Of a DNA stretch of 64,000 nt, positions 50,889 through 59,204 are shown piece by piece. Below the pieces are notes generated by a model, which was given only the letters and a program-made list of their open reading frames with translations, did no database searches and was not told the DNA's origin. The position numbers and the translations under genes were made by a program. The DNA is from JAVVHH01 sp964235765 (GTDB lineage: Bacteria; Pseudomonadota; Alphaproteobacteria; Acetobacterales; Acetobacteraceae): the NCBI GenBank assembly GCA_964235765.1, contig CAXSDH010000006.1, forward strand, positions 22,617-86,616. Reading direction: 5' to 3'. How positions within the stretch are numbered: the first letter of the stretch is position 1; every line of letters begins with the position of its first letter.

Positions 50889-51884
50889 ATGCACGAAGCC
50901 GAGCTCGACCTGTCCCCTCCCGGCACCGTTGTGAACACGATGAAGGGCGACGCAGACGAGCGCCGCGCCGGAGGCTGGCTGGAATGGGACGGAAGGCTGG
51001 AGGGGTTGCAGGCCGCCTTCTTGGGCGTTCCGTTCGACGGCGCCTCCGTCGTCCGAACCGGGTCGCGTGGCGGCCCGGACGCGGTCAGGCAGGGCTTTTC
51101 CTACTACACGACGTACAGCACCAGCGACGGCACGAGCATGGACGGCTTCCGGGCCGCCGATATTGGCGACGTGCCGGTAACCCTGACGGACATGCCCGGC
51201 ACCTTCGACCGGGTGACGGCATCCATCGCCGGCCTGGTCTCACGCAAGATCGTGCCGGTGGCTGTCGGGGGCGACCACTCCATCGCCTATCCTTGCCTGC
51301 GAGGCGTGGTGCAAGGGCTGGGCGCCGGGAAGCGGCTGGGCATTATCCACTTCGACGCCCACCACGATCTGCGGGCCGCCCATCTCGGCGCGGAGTCCAG
51401 CGGCGTGCCGTTCCGCAAGGCGCTTGAAACCTTGCCGGACGCGATCCATGGCTCGAACCTGGTGCAGCTCGGCCTGGCGGAGTTCACCAACTCTCCGCAG
51501 CTTGCGGGATATGCGGCGGCAAACGGGGTCACCGTCATGCCCGGCCGCGACCTCCGGCACGGCAAGCTGGCCGAGGCGGTGGAGCAGGCACTCCGTATCG
51601 CCGGGCATGGGACGGATGCAATCTACGTCTCCGTGGATATCGACTGCATCGACCAGGCTCAGGCGCCTGGTACGGCGGCCCCCAATCCGTTCGGCCTGGA
51701 TCTGCGGGACATGCAGGAGGCACTGCGGCGCATCGGTTCCGCACCCACGGTGGTGGGATTGGATCTGGTCGAGATCTCACCGCAGTTCGACAGGGACAAC
51801 ATGACGGGACGCGCCGGAGCCTCCTTGCTCCTCAGCTTCCTGTATGGCCTGTCCCTGCCGAGGATGCGACACCCACGCCGATGA
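50889..51884 (+). CDS. ureohydrolase (agmatinase/arginase family)
   Basis: 331 residues. The binuclear manganese motifs are intact: GGDHSIAYP (about 132-140), HFDAHHDLR (about 156-164) and SVDIDCIDQAQAPGT (about 246-260). These enzymes hydrolyse a guanidino group to urea and an amine; the family covers agmatine, guanidinobutyrate, guanidinopropionate and formiminoglutamate substrates. ATG 50889 is used; an in-frame TTG 15 bases earlier is possible. It is divergent from the lyase operon and shares the probable XRE operator, so it likely belongs to the same catabolic programme. Confidence 0.9.
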   Translation: MHEAELDLSPPGTVVNTMKGDADERRAGGWLEWDGRLEGLQAAFLGVPFDGASVVRTGSRGGPDAVRQGFSYYTTYSTSDGTSMDGFRAADIGDVPVTLTDMPGTFDRVTASIAGLVSRKIVPVAVGGDHSIAYPCLRGVVQGLGAGKRLGIIHFDAHHDLRAAHLGAESSGVPFRKALETLPDAIHGSNLVQLGLAEFTNSPQLAGYAAANGVTVMPGRDLRHGKLAEAVEQALRIAGHGTDAIYVSVDIDCIDQAQAPGTAAPNPFGLDLRDMQEALRRIGSAPTVVGLDLVEISPQFDRDNMTGRAGASLLLSFLYGLSLPRMRHPRR

Positions 51885-52180
51885 CCGCATCATGCGCTGG
51901 AGGTGACTTTATGAGTCCGCCGGCTGGTGAGCGGCGGCGAGCAGCCGATGTCGATCTTAACCGCTGACGTGTGCGGGCGAGGTCACCTGCGGCAAGATCG
52001 GATCGAACCAGGTCTGCGGGCAGGGGCGTTCACGTTCGGGGCCGAACGGCGTGTCCCATGCAGCGACAGCGGCGGCGTGCGGACGCGGTCGAGTTCATGG
52101 CCGCCGAGGCTGGTGCAGAACACGCTGTCGAGCTTCTGGTCGGATCCCCCGGGTCCGCGAAGTCTATCTCGGGTCGAGCC
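51885..52180. other. non-coding or decayed stretch upstream of truncated livF
   Basis: Almost 300 bases hold only short frames on both strands with no recognisable protein similarity or repeat structure. It borders the decayed genes at 52181-53366 and is probably part of the same eroded region. Confidence 0.4.
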
Positions 52181-52439
52181 ATGGCTGAGGGCCTCGTGAT
52201 CGACAGCGTCACCGCCGGGTATGGCGACACGATTATCCTCGAAGATGTGTCGCTCCGGCTCGGGCCCGGTGAGACGCTCGCGCTGCTCGGGCGCAACGGG
52301 GTGGGCAAGACGACGCTGCTCCGCACGATCATGGGCCACACGACCGTGCATTCCGGCAACGTCGCCCTGGACGGTGCGGCGATCACGCGGTGGCCAATCC
52401 ATCGCCGCGCCCGCGCCGGGCTCGGGCTGGTGCCGGAGC
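52181..52439 (+). pseudogene. livF-type ABC ATPase, truncated after the Q-loop
   Basis: The first 86 codons are a good LivF start: GLVIDSVTAGYGDTIILEDV, Walker A GRNGVGKTT and ITRWPIHRRARAGLGLVPE, the point just before the Q-loop glycines. The frame then runs into unrelated sequence that overlaps the methyltransferase gene. Signature, Walker B and switch are missing, so it cannot be a functional ATPase. The cut coincides with the methyltransferase start, indicating a deletion junction near 52437-52442. Confidence 0.82.
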
Positions 52440-53165
52440 ATGATCCAGCCGCGCGACCTGGTCCGCATGGGCGAGCAGGTGCTCGACCGTGCCGAGCAGG
52501 AACCGTGGAGCCGCGCCGTCATGCTGGCCGGGTCGCTGCCTTACATGTGGCGGCACAAGGCCGCCGTGGTGCGTGAGCTGATCTACGACAAGATGCGGCT
52601 GGCCGCGGGCCACAACGTGCTCATCATCGGCGAAGTGGTGGAGGGCTGCGGCTTCGACAGCGACATCAGGGAGCGCATCGGCCCGGATGGGCGCGTGCAG
52701 GTGGTGGACATCACCGACGAGGCCCGGAACGCCTATTTCGCCGGCCGGCGCGGCCGCGGCGGCCAACTCGCGACCTGGCAATGGCACTACACGGACGGCA
52801 TGGCGGCAGGGTCGTTCGACGCGGTCGCCATCCTGCAGGCCGTGCAGCATACCGACGACTGGCGCGAGACCGGCACGGAGCTGCTGCGCCTGCTCAAGCC
52901 CGGCGGCGTGCTGATGCTCGCGGAGATCACCTTCAGCCCGCGCATGAAGATGCTGGCGGAGCAGGACATCCATATCGAGACCTGGATCGAGAAGCTGGCG
53001 TCGCGCATCGGCTTCAGCCCCTACGACGCGCCTTATTACAGCGCGGACGACTTGCTGGCCGCACTTTCCGGCCTGCTCGCTGCGCCGCACAGCCTGGTCT
53101 GGAAGGGCATCGAGATCGTTTGGGGCGACAAGCCGCAAGAGGCGGACGGGCGTCCCAGCCGTTGA
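52440..53165 (+). CDS. class I SAM-dependent methyltransferase-like protein
   Basis: About 241 residues. The Rossmann motif I is IIGEVVEGCGFDSDI (atypical, where E/DxGxG is usual), followed by VQVVDITDEA at the position of the acidic adenosine-binding strand and FDAVAILQAVQHTDDW and LKPGGVLMLAEITF, which are motifs of UbiE-like methyltransferases. The ATG at 52440 is preceded by GGAG only one base away, and an ATG at 52467 is another possibility, because the original 5' end may have been altered by the deletion that truncated livF. Substrate unknown. It may be expressed, but its neighbours are decayed. Confidence 0.7.
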   Translation: MIQPRDLVRMGEQVLDRAEQEPWSRAVMLAGSLPYMWRHKAAVVRELIYDKMRLAAGHNVLIIGEVVEGCGFDSDIRERIGPDGRVQVVDITDEARNAYFAGRRGRGGQLATWQWHYTDGMAAGSFDAVAILQAVQHTDDWRETGTELLRLLKPGGVLMLAEITFSPRMKMLAEQDIHIETWIEKLASRIGFSPYDAPYYSADDLLAALSGLLAAPHSLVWKGIEIVWGDKPQEADGRPSR

Positions 53166-53366
53166 CGATGCAATGCGCCGGAGCTGTTCCTCGCCTATTC
53201 CGGCATGGCGCGGGCGATCCGCAACGACAATCATGTTCCACGCCCGATCCCGGAGCTTGCGATCCTCCGCACTCTACAGATGGAAAACGGCGAGTACGAG
53301 ATCGGGCAGTACACGCGGATGGCGCGCAGCTGCGGCCTGTCGAGACAGGAGTCGCCCGAGTGTTGA
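53166..53366 (+). pseudogene. remnant of a carboxymuconolactone decarboxylase/AhpD-like gene
   Basis: A frame without start codon between the methyltransferase stop and the second ureohydrolase encodes AIRNDNHVPRPIPELAILRT, then GEYEIGQYTRMARSCGLS. That is the core of the CMD family (LPxRxxELAILR; E-x2-x-H, with the His of the EYEWGxH motif changed to Gln-Tyr here). Both ends are missing: about 65 codons remain of roughly 150-180. Confidence 0.75.
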
Positions 53367-53387
53367 CCATCGGCTAAACCCTCCGCC

Positions 53388-54368
53388 ATGACCCCGCTCA
53401 AGCCCGCCCAGCACTATCCCGCGATGCAGGACCCGCAGCAGCAGCCGCGCTACGTCGGCCTGTCCACGTTTTTCCGGACGCCCTACGCCCAGGACTTCCA
53501 CGACGTGGATATCGGCCTGATCGGGGTGCCCTTCGATGGCGGGGTCACTAATCGGCCTGGCGCCCGGCACGGCCCGCGCGAGGTCCGCAACCAGTCCAGC
53601 CTGCTGCGCCCTTATAACACCGCGACCGGCGCCCAGCCCTTCCAGATCGCCCGCATACGCGACCTCGGCGACTGCTGGATCGAGCGGCCCTACGCGCTCG
53701 AGGGCGCACTGGAGGAAATCGAGGCGTTCTATCATCGCGTTGTCCAGGCCGGCGTCACCCCGGTCAGCATCGGCGGCGACCACTCGATCGCCTGGCCGAT
53801 CCTGCGCGCCGTCGCCGCCGACGGCCCGGTGGGCATGGTGCACATCGACGCGCACGGCGACACGGGCGACGACTACATGGGGTCCCGCTTCCACCACGGC
53901 GCTCCGTTTCGCCGGGCCATGGATGACGGGCTGCTCGACCCCAAGCGAGTTATCCAGATCGGCCTGCGCGGCACCAGCACCACGCCGGGCGGCATGTGGG
54001 CGTATAGCGAGAACGCCGGCATGCGAGTGATGCCGATGGACGAGTTGCACGACCGCGGCTGGCGCTGGGCGGTGGAGGAGGCGCGCCGGGTGGTGGGCGC
54101 TGGGCCATGCTATCTCAGCTTCGATATCGACAGCCTCGATCCGGTTTGGGCGCCGGGCACCGGCACGCCGGAGGCGGGTGGCCTGACGATGATCGAGGCG
54201 CAGCGGATCGTGCGCGGGCTCATGGGCCTCGATGTCGTGGGCGCCGACCTCGTCGAGGTCAGCCCGCCCTTCGACCTCGGTGGGCTGACCGCCTTCCACG
54301 GCGCTTCGATCCTGTTCGAGATCCTCTGCGTGGTGGCGCAGGCCCGCGCCGCTCGAACAGCATCGTAG
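53388..54368 (+). CDS. ureohydrolase (agmatinase/guanidinobutyrase-like)
   Basis: 326 residues. Metal motifs IGGDHSIAWP (about 127-136), HIDAHGDT (about 148-155) and SFDIDSLDPVWAPGTGTPE (about 243-261) are complete. GVPFDGGVTNRPGARHGPREVRN near residues 46-68 is characteristic of the agmatinase, guanidinobutyrase and guanidinopropionase group. It differs strongly from the first ureohydrolase (50889-51884), so the two probably have different guanidino substrates. No transporter is directly attached; its upstream neighbours are pseudogenes. Confidence 0.92.
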   Translation: MTPLKPAQHYPAMQDPQQQPRYVGLSTFFRTPYAQDFHDVDIGLIGVPFDGGVTNRPGARHGPREVRNQSSLLRPYNTATGAQPFQIARIRDLGDCWIERPYALEGALEEIEAFYHRVVQAGVTPVSIGGDHSIAWPILRAVAADGPVGMVHIDAHGDTGDDYMGSRFHHGAPFRRAMDDGLLDPKRVIQIGLRGTSTTPGGMWAYSENAGMRVMPMDELHDRGWRWAVEEARRVVGAGPCYLSFDIDSLDPVWAPGTGTPEAGGLTMIEAQRIVRGLMGLDVVGADLVEVSPPFDLGGLTAFHGASILFEILCVVAQARAARTAS

Positions 54369-54371
54369 CGA

Positions 54372-54392
54372 GCGGCCCTGCCGTTCGGCCGC
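54372..54392. terminator. hairpin between convergent genes, possible bidirectional terminator
   Basis: GCGGCC-CTGCCGTTC-GGCCGC makes a perfect six-pair GC stem with a nine-base loop in the 27-base gap between the ureohydrolase stop and the end of the minus-strand small membrane gene. No uridine tract is obvious. Confidence 0.4.
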
Positions 54393-54395
54393 CGC

Positions 54396-54677
54396 CTAAT
54401 GCGGCGTGGTTGGAAACATCCACGACCAGCCGCCAAGGGCTACGAAACCGTACAGCATCAAGGTCGCCAGCCAAGCGGCCCATAGCATCCATTCGCCACG
54501 GAGCGGGGCTTGGCGCGGAATGAAGCCGGGTTCATCTGGCGGATCGACCTGGCCGCGCAGCAGCGGGATCAGTTCTGGACTGACGTTGTCCATGCGGCCG
54601 GGGCGACGCCGCTCAACGAGATCGGTGGAGGTTTCGGGTTCCTCGATCGCATGACGGGGACCGCTGGACGTCTTCAT
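54396..54677 (-). CDS. small membrane protein with SP-LIPLLRG motif (unknown function)
   Basis: 93 residues. The N-terminal half is polar. RRPGRMDNVSPELIPLLRG follows at about residues 24-42, and the C-terminus is a single transmembrane helix (about 64-85) with aromatic residues. The motif is shared with the protein at 6551-6952 (14 of 19 positions), although the N-terminal parts and the helices are different. This suggests a small family whose conserved element is a juxtamembrane peptide. Not assigned to a named family. Confidence 0.65.
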   Translation of the reverse strand: MKTSSGPRHAIEEPETSTDLVERRRPGRMDNVSPELIPLLRGQVDPPDEPGFIPRQAPLRGEWMLWAAWLATLMLYGFVALGGWSWMFPTTPH

Positions 54678-54821
54678 GGCAACAAGCTCGTCATGGGGAG
54701 GCGTAGACTTACCCTATGGCGGCCTGGCGACAATCAACAAACTAGCCGACAACTCATTATTAACGAAGAGAAGATGCCGGACGCTGACGCGACGATGTTT
54801 GCCGCTGGCCTGAGCAGGTCG

Positions 54822-55064
54822 CTACCGACGCAGCTTGCCAAGCGGCCGGTCTGCACACACCGCGGTAAGCCGGCCACTGCTCGATGTGATGGGGTGGTAC
54901 CCATACGGGCACATCTCACTGGCCTTCAGGTTGCAGTCGGTTTTGCTGTCCAACAATCCGCCACAGCGAAATTCGTAGCCGGGCCGTCCGTCCGCAGTGG
55001 TGATTTGCGACACCGAACTGCCGCACCCCGCGAGGGCCAGCAAGATGAACAGAGCTGATTTCAT
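54822..55064 (-). CDS. small predicted lipoprotein
   Basis: 80 residues. The signal sequence MKSALFILLALAGC ends in a lipobox LAGC, so Cys14 would be lipidated and the protein anchored in the envelope. The mature part is polar with four further cysteines (FRCGGLL, TDCNL, EMCPYGY, AVCADR) that could form two disulfides. No family recognised. Nothing else is evident in the 144 bases between this gene and the small membrane protein. Confidence 0.65.
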   Translation of the reverse strand: MKSALFILLALAGCGSSVSQITTADGRPGYEFRCGGLLDSKTDCNLKASEMCPYGYHPITSSSGRLTAVCADRPLGKLRR

Positions 55065-55140
55065 GCCCGATCATGCCGCGCCATGCGGGGATGAACAAGC
55101 CCATGACGGCGATATCCTGCACCCGGCGACACGGCCGGCA

Positions 55141-56118
55141 TCAGGGCAGCCAAAGTTCGAGCGACCCCGGAGACGGCTGCCGGCCAGGGCGCAAGCTTGC
55201 GCGCACGCCCCATTGGCGGGCGGGGACGCCGCCGCCGAGAGCCGCTGCCATGGATTGGGCGGCGGCAGCGTCTTCCGTGCGGAAATACACGACGAACGGC
55301 AACCGGAACGTGTTAACTGCCGGCCGCGCTTCGACGCGTTCGGCAACCGGTCGCAAACTGGCAGCGATCCGGGCCGCTTCGGCCTCGGCTGCGGGCAGGT
55401 TCCGGCGGTAGTAGACGATGACCGGGCCGTAGGCCGGAGCGCGGGGAGTCTCCTGGGCGGCCACCAGCGGTATTGTGGGTTCAGGGGCCGCTAATTCGGG
55501 CACGGCTGATTGGGGCGCGGCTGATTCGGGTGGGGCGGGGGCTGCCGGCTCTGGACCCGCCGCCGGGCTGGGAGGAGCGGGCTCGGCTACAATTGCCGCA
55601 GGGACGTCTTCGGCCGGAGCAGGTTGTTGCGGCGGCTCCTCGGCCACCGGCGGGGCCGCCATGGGGTCGCCGATCGGTTCCAGTGCGGACGGCCCAGGGG
55701 GCGGGGACGATACGGGCGCCGTGACCGGCGCGATGGCGGAGCGCAAATCCGCCAACACGGCCTGCAGCGTCGCTGGCACATCGATCAGCACGAAGGCTGC
55801 CGCCGCAAGGGCTGCGAAGATGAGCCATGGCCACCGGCGCCAGGCGTTCCGGGAAGGCTCGACTTTTGGCGGACGCCGGAAGCAGGGCTCGGGGGCGGCG
55901 ATGGGGGGTGGTGGCTGGGGTTCGAGGGTCGCAAGCGGCTCTGGAGCAGGCGCGGCGGTTGGGAGGGCGAACACGTGTTGAGCCGCCTCGGGCGGGATTA
56001 CAGGGGCGTCGCTGCCCTGGCTGCCGGCCGGGGGCACGATCGGCTGGAACAACGAAACGACGTCCGTAAACGTCCGCCGGCGCCGGATTTCCGGCGCGGA
56101 GTCCGGCTCGATGCTCAA
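55141..56118 (-). CDS. single-pass membrane protein with Pro/Ala-rich linker and C-terminal SPOR-like domain
   Basis: 325 residues. A cytoplasmic N-terminus of about 95 residues, including RRRRTF, is followed by a transmembrane helix (WPWLIFAALAAAAFVLIDV, about 95-113), then a long Pro/Ala/Glu-rich periplasmic linker (about 130-225) and a compact C-terminal domain (about 230-325) beginning YGPVIVYYRRNLPAAEAEAA. The C-terminal part looks like a SPOR/LytR-C-type fold, with the pattern of a strand, helix and VYFRTEDAAAAQSMAAALG, by character only. Such proteins often bind cell wall or division complexes. Function unproven. Confidence 0.65.
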   Translation of the reverse strand: MSIEPDSAPEIRRRRTFTDVVSLFQPIVPPAGSQGSDAPVIPPEAAQHVFALPTAAPAPEPLATLEPQPPPPIAAPEPCFRRPPKVEPSRNAWRRWPWLIFAALAAAAFVLIDVPATLQAVLADLRSAIAPVTAPVSSPPPGPSALEPIGDPMAAPPVAEEPPQQPAPAEDVPAAIVAEPAPPSPAAGPEPAAPAPPESAAPQSAVPELAAPEPTIPLVAAQETPRAPAYGPVIVYYRRNLPAAEAEAARIAASLRPVAERVEARPAVNTFRLPFVVYFRTEDAAAAQSMAAALGGGVPARQWGVRASLRPGRQPSPGSLELWLP

Positions 56119-56145
56119 TTGCGCGGCCGAGTGTCATGCATTGCG

Positions 56146-56221
56146 TGGTGGAGCCGAGCGGGATCGAACCGCTGACCTCCTGAATGCCATTCAGGCGCTC
56201 TCCCAACTGAGCTACGGCCCC
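56146..56221 (-). tRNA. tRNA-Ala (anticodon GGC)
   Basis: 76 bases on the minus strand with encoded CCA. Acceptor GGGGCCG pairs with CGGCTCC; the anticodon stem CCTGA/TCAGG closes the loop ATGGCAT with anticodon GGC. The D arm GCTCAGTTGGGAGAGC and T arm GGTTCGATCCC are canonical. Confidence 0.97.
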
Positions 56222-56275
56222 ATGACGCAGGGAAGGCGCGCATATAGACCGCGCCCACCCGGGCCGGCAATCCCC

Positions 56276-56932
56276 CTAAGCTGCTTTCAGGCCGGAACGC
56301 ACCACGAAGGCCGCCCCGGTCTTGGCGTGCAGCTCGTCCACCGTCACGCCCGGAGCCATGTCGACGAGGGTCAGGCCATCCTGGCCAGGCTTGTCGACCG
56401 ACAGCACACAGAGATCGGTCACGATCAGGCCGACCACGCCCGCCCCGGTCAAGGGCAGGTTGCAGCGCTTGAGGATCTTGGCTTCGCCGCGTGCGGTGTG
56501 CTCCATCAGCACCACGCAGCGCGGCACGCCGGCGACCAGGTCCATGGCGCCGCCCATGCCCTTGACCATCTTGCCGGGGATCATCCAGTTCGCCAGGTCG
56601 CCGTTCTCGGCAACTTGCAGCGCGCCGAGGATGCTGATGGCGATGTGGCCGCCGCGGATCATCGCGAAGCTCTGCGCACTATCGAAGATGCTGGTGGTGG
56701 GCAGCATCGTCACGGTCTGCTTGCCGGCATTGATCAGGTCTGCATCCTCCTCGCCCTCGAGCGGGAAGGGGCCGATACCCAGCATGCCGTTCTCGCTGTG
56801 CAACTGCACGCTGATTCCGGGCGGGATGTGATTCGCCACCAGGGTGGGAATGCCGATCCCAAGGTTCACGTACATGCCGTCCGATAGCTCCAGCGCGGCG
56901 CGGGCAGCCATCTCGTCGCGGGTCCAGGCCAT
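56276..56932 (-). CDS. scoB: 3-oxoacid CoA-transferase subunit B
   Basis: 218 residues. It forms the beta subunit of succinyl-CoA:3-ketoacid CoA-transferase, which activates acetoacetate with succinyl-CoA for ketone-body or poly-hydroxybutyrate use. The catalytic glutamate is in the SENGMLGIGPF motif (about residue 46), and GYIDLxxLG-type sequence is represented by ISILGALQVAENGDLANW. It lies 12 bases downstream of the subunit A gene. Length is normal. Confidence 0.94.
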   Translation of the reverse strand: MAWTRDEMAARAALELSDGMYVNLGIGIPTLVANHIPPGISVQLHSENGMLGIGPFPLEGEEDADLINAGKQTVTMLPTTSIFDSAQSFAMIRGGHIAISILGALQVAENGDLANWMIPGKMVKGMGGAMDLVAGVPRCVVLMEHTARGEAKILKRCNLPLTGAGVVGLIVTDLCVLSVDKPGQDGLTLVDMAPGVTVDELHAKTGAAFVVRSGLKAA

Positions 56933-56944
56933 TGCGGTCGCCTC

Positions 56945-57694
56945 CTATGCCGGCAGGGAATCGGTGCCGGCGGCGGCCGGTACGGGCGTTTCGGCGCGTT
57001 TACGGGTGGTACGCTGCTCGATGCGCTTGTCAGGGTCGGGCACGTGCACGAGGCGTTGGACGAAAATGCCGGGGGTGATGACGTGGTCGGGGTCGATCTC
57101 GCCGGGCTGGAGCAAGCGCTCGACCTCCGCCACGGTCACGCGCGCCGCGGTCGCCATGTTCGGGTTGAAGTTGCGGGCGGTGCGCCGATACACCAGGTTG
57201 CCCTCGGTATCGCCTTGCCAGGCATGGACGATGGCCAGGTCGGCGAACAGGCCGCGTTCCATGATGTATTTATGGCCGTCGAACTCACGCTCGTCCTTGC
57301 CCTCGGCGATCGCGGTGCCGACGCCGGTGCGGGTGTAGAAGGCGGGAATACCGGCGCCGCCGGCGCGGATACGCTCGGCCAGCGTGCCTTGCGGGTTGAA
57401 CTCGATCTCGAGCTCGCCGGCCAGGTATTGACGCATGAACGTGGCGTTCTCTCCCACGTAGCTGCTGATCATCTTGCGGACCTGCCGGGTTTGCAGCAGC
57501 AGGCCGAGCCCGGCGTCATCGATGCCCGCGTTGTTGGAGATGATGGTGAGATCGCGCACCCCGCTCTCGCGTATGGCCTCGATGAGCGCCGCCGGGATGC
57601 CGCACAGCCCGAACCCGCCCGCCATGATCAGCATGCCGTCGTGCAGCAACCCCGCCAGTGCTGCCGTCGCGTCTGGATATATCTTGTTCGCCAT
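56945..57694 (-). CDS. scoA: 3-oxoacid CoA-transferase subunit A
   Basis: 249 residues, alpha subunit of the same CoA-transferase. The CoA-binding glycine motif GGFGLCGIPAALI (about 26-38) and ISNNAGIDDAGLGLLL, GELEIEFNPQGTLAERIRAGGAGIPAFYT are typical. Start at the ATG 57694; a longer in-frame reading would overlap maf. The last 20 residues are a loosely conserved Ala/Pro tail. Both subunits are presumably expressed from a promoter in the 38-base gap or from the maf transcript. Confidence 0.94.
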   Translation of the reverse strand: MANKIYPDATAALAGLLHDGMLIMAGGFGLCGIPAALIEAIRESGVRDLTIISNNAGIDDAGLGLLLQTRQVRKMISSYVGENATFMRQYLAGELEIEFNPQGTLAERIRAGGAGIPAFYTRTGVGTAIAEGKDEREFDGHKYIMERGLFADLAIVHAWQGDTEGNLVYRRTARNFNPNMATAARVTVAEVERLLQPGEIDPDHVITPGIFVQRLVHVPDPDKRIEQRTTRKRAETPVPAAAGTDSLPA

Positions 57695-57732
57695 TGCCGT
57701 TCCCTTGCCTTGCCGACCATCGCACAACCCGC

Positions 57733-58335
57733 TCACATCGTCAGCACCCCATGTTGGCGCAGGAAGCCCAGCAGCGGCAGCAACGGCAAGCCCAGGATTG
57801 CGGCGTGCTCGCCGTCCACCGCGTCGAACAGGTGTATGCCAAGCCCTTCCAACCGGTAGGCGCCGACGCTCGAAAGCACGGCGTCACCTTCTGCCGCAAG
57901 GTAGGCGTCGAGGAATCGGTCGCTGAACGGGCGCATGCGAAGGCTGGGCCGGGCCAGGTGACGCCAGACTTCCCCGCCATTGCGGATGCAGACCACGGCG
58001 GTGGCCAAAAGGTGCGTTCGGCCGCGCAGGGCAAGCAGTTGGGCACGCGCTGCGGCGAGGTCAGCCGGCTTGTCGAACCACTGCCCCTCGCAGACCAGCA
58101 GTTGATCACAGCCAATGACCAGCGGGCCGGGGTCCCGCACCCGCGAGGCCTTCATCCCGGCCAAGGCGAGCGCGGTCTCGTCCGCGTCGGCGCCCTCCGC
58201 CTGCATGGCTTGCTTGATCGCCGCCTCGTCCACCCGGGCGGGACGCGCCTCGAATCGCAGGCCGGCAGCGGCCAACACCGCGGCGCGGGCGGCCGACTGG
58301 CTTGCCAGGATGAGCGGCGGCCCGGATTGCTGCAT
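57733..58335 (-). CDS. maf: Maf family nucleoside triphosphate pyrophosphatase
   Basis: 200 residues. Maf proteins hydrolyse non-canonical or modified nucleotides (house-cleaning) and also affect septum formation. The N-terminal substrate loop ILASQSAARAAVLAAAG (about 9-25) and the catalytic block DADETALALAGMKA are present; VIGCDQLLVCEGQ carries the conserved Asp. The start overlaps the stop of the kinase/pyrophosphorylase gene (TGATG). This order, RP001-type gene then maf, is conserved beside the chromosomal origin in several alphaproteobacteria. Confidence 0.92.
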   Translation of the reverse strand: MQQSGPPLILASQSAARAAVLAAAGLRFEARPARVDEAAIKQAMQAEGADADETALALAGMKASRVRDPGPLVIGCDQLLVCEGQWFDKPADLAAARAQLLALRGRTHLLATAVVCIRNGGEVWRHLARPSLRMRPFSDRFLDAYLAAEGDAVLSSVGAYRLEGLGIHLFDAVDGEHAAILGLPLLPLLGFLRQHGVLTM

Positions 58336-59204
58336 CACGAAGCTTCGGACTGGACTGCCTTGCGCTTGCGATCGTGCCAGGCGTCCATGAGTTGCAGCAC
58401 CGTGGCCGCGGTCTCCTCGATAGAACGCCGGGTCACGTCGATCACCGGCCAGCCGCGGCGAGTGCAGAGGCGACGGGCCCAGAGCAGCTCGGCCTTTACC
58501 GCGTCCACGTCCACGTAATCGGTGGCGTCCGTCCGGACCCGTCCGGTATCGGAGCCTACCGCGATCAGCTTCAGGCGGTGGCGGCGGATTTCGATCAAGG
58601 CCATGGGGTCGAGGGTGAGGCCGATCACGGGCGAGGCGGGGTTCTCCAACCCCGGCGGGTCCGGCGTGCCCGGAACCAGCGGGACGTTGGCCGCCTTGAT
58701 GCCGCGATTGGCGAGGTAGAACGACGTCGGCGTCTTGCTGCTGCGGGACACGCCCACGATCACCACGTCGGCTTCCGCGATGCCGGCCTGCGCCTGCCCG
58801 TCGTCGTGCGCCAGCACATAGTGCATCGCGTCGATGCGCCGGAAATAATCGGCGTCCAGCACATATTGGCGGCCGGGGCGGGATTGCGCCTGCTCGCCGA
58901 TGTGCTCCTGCAGCATGCCCAGCACGGGATCGAGCACGTTCACCACGGAAACGCCGAGGCGCAGGCACGTCGTCTCGAGGTCGTTGCGCAGCGCCTTGTC
59001 GACCACGGTGGAAAGCACGGGCCCCGGCTCCGCTTCGATGCCTTCGAGCACGCGGTGCAACTGGAAGCGGGTGCGGATCAGGCTCCAGCGATGGTATTGG
59101 ATGGCGACATGTTCGAATTGGGACACCGTCGCCCGGGCGATGCTGTTCAGCGTCTCCCCAGTGGCGTCGGAGACCAGATGCAGGTCCATGCGGTGCAGTT
59201 CCAT
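58335..59204 (-). CDS. pyruvate,phosphate dikinase/PEP synthase regulatory protein (DUF299 kinase/pyrophosphorylase)
   Basis: 289 residues. This bifunctional enzyme phosphorylates PPDK or PEP synthase with ADP and reverses it by pyrophosphorolysis. LVSDATGETLNSIARA at the N-terminus, the P-loop-like GVSRSSKTPTSFYLANRG (about 151-168) and DVTRRSIEETAATVL near the C-terminus are the family hallmarks. It is the RP001/CC0001 homologue that lies next to oriC in Rickettsia and Caulobacter. The start at 59204 is divergent from hemE with 287 bases between them. Confidence 0.93.
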   Translation of the reverse strand: MELHRMDLHLVSDATGETLNSIARATVSQFEHVAIQYHRWSLIRTRFQLHRVLEGIEAEPGPVLSTVVDKALRNDLETTCLRLGVSVVNVLDPVLGMLQEHIGEQAQSRPGRQYVLDADYFRRIDAMHYVLAHDDGQAQAGIAEADVVIVGVSRSSKTPTSFYLANRGIKAANVPLVPGTPDPPGLENPASPVIGLTLDPMALIEIRRHRLKLIAVGSDTGRVRTDATDYVDVDAVKAELLWARRLCTRRGWPVIDVTRRSIEETAATVLQLMDAWHDRKRKAVQSEAS

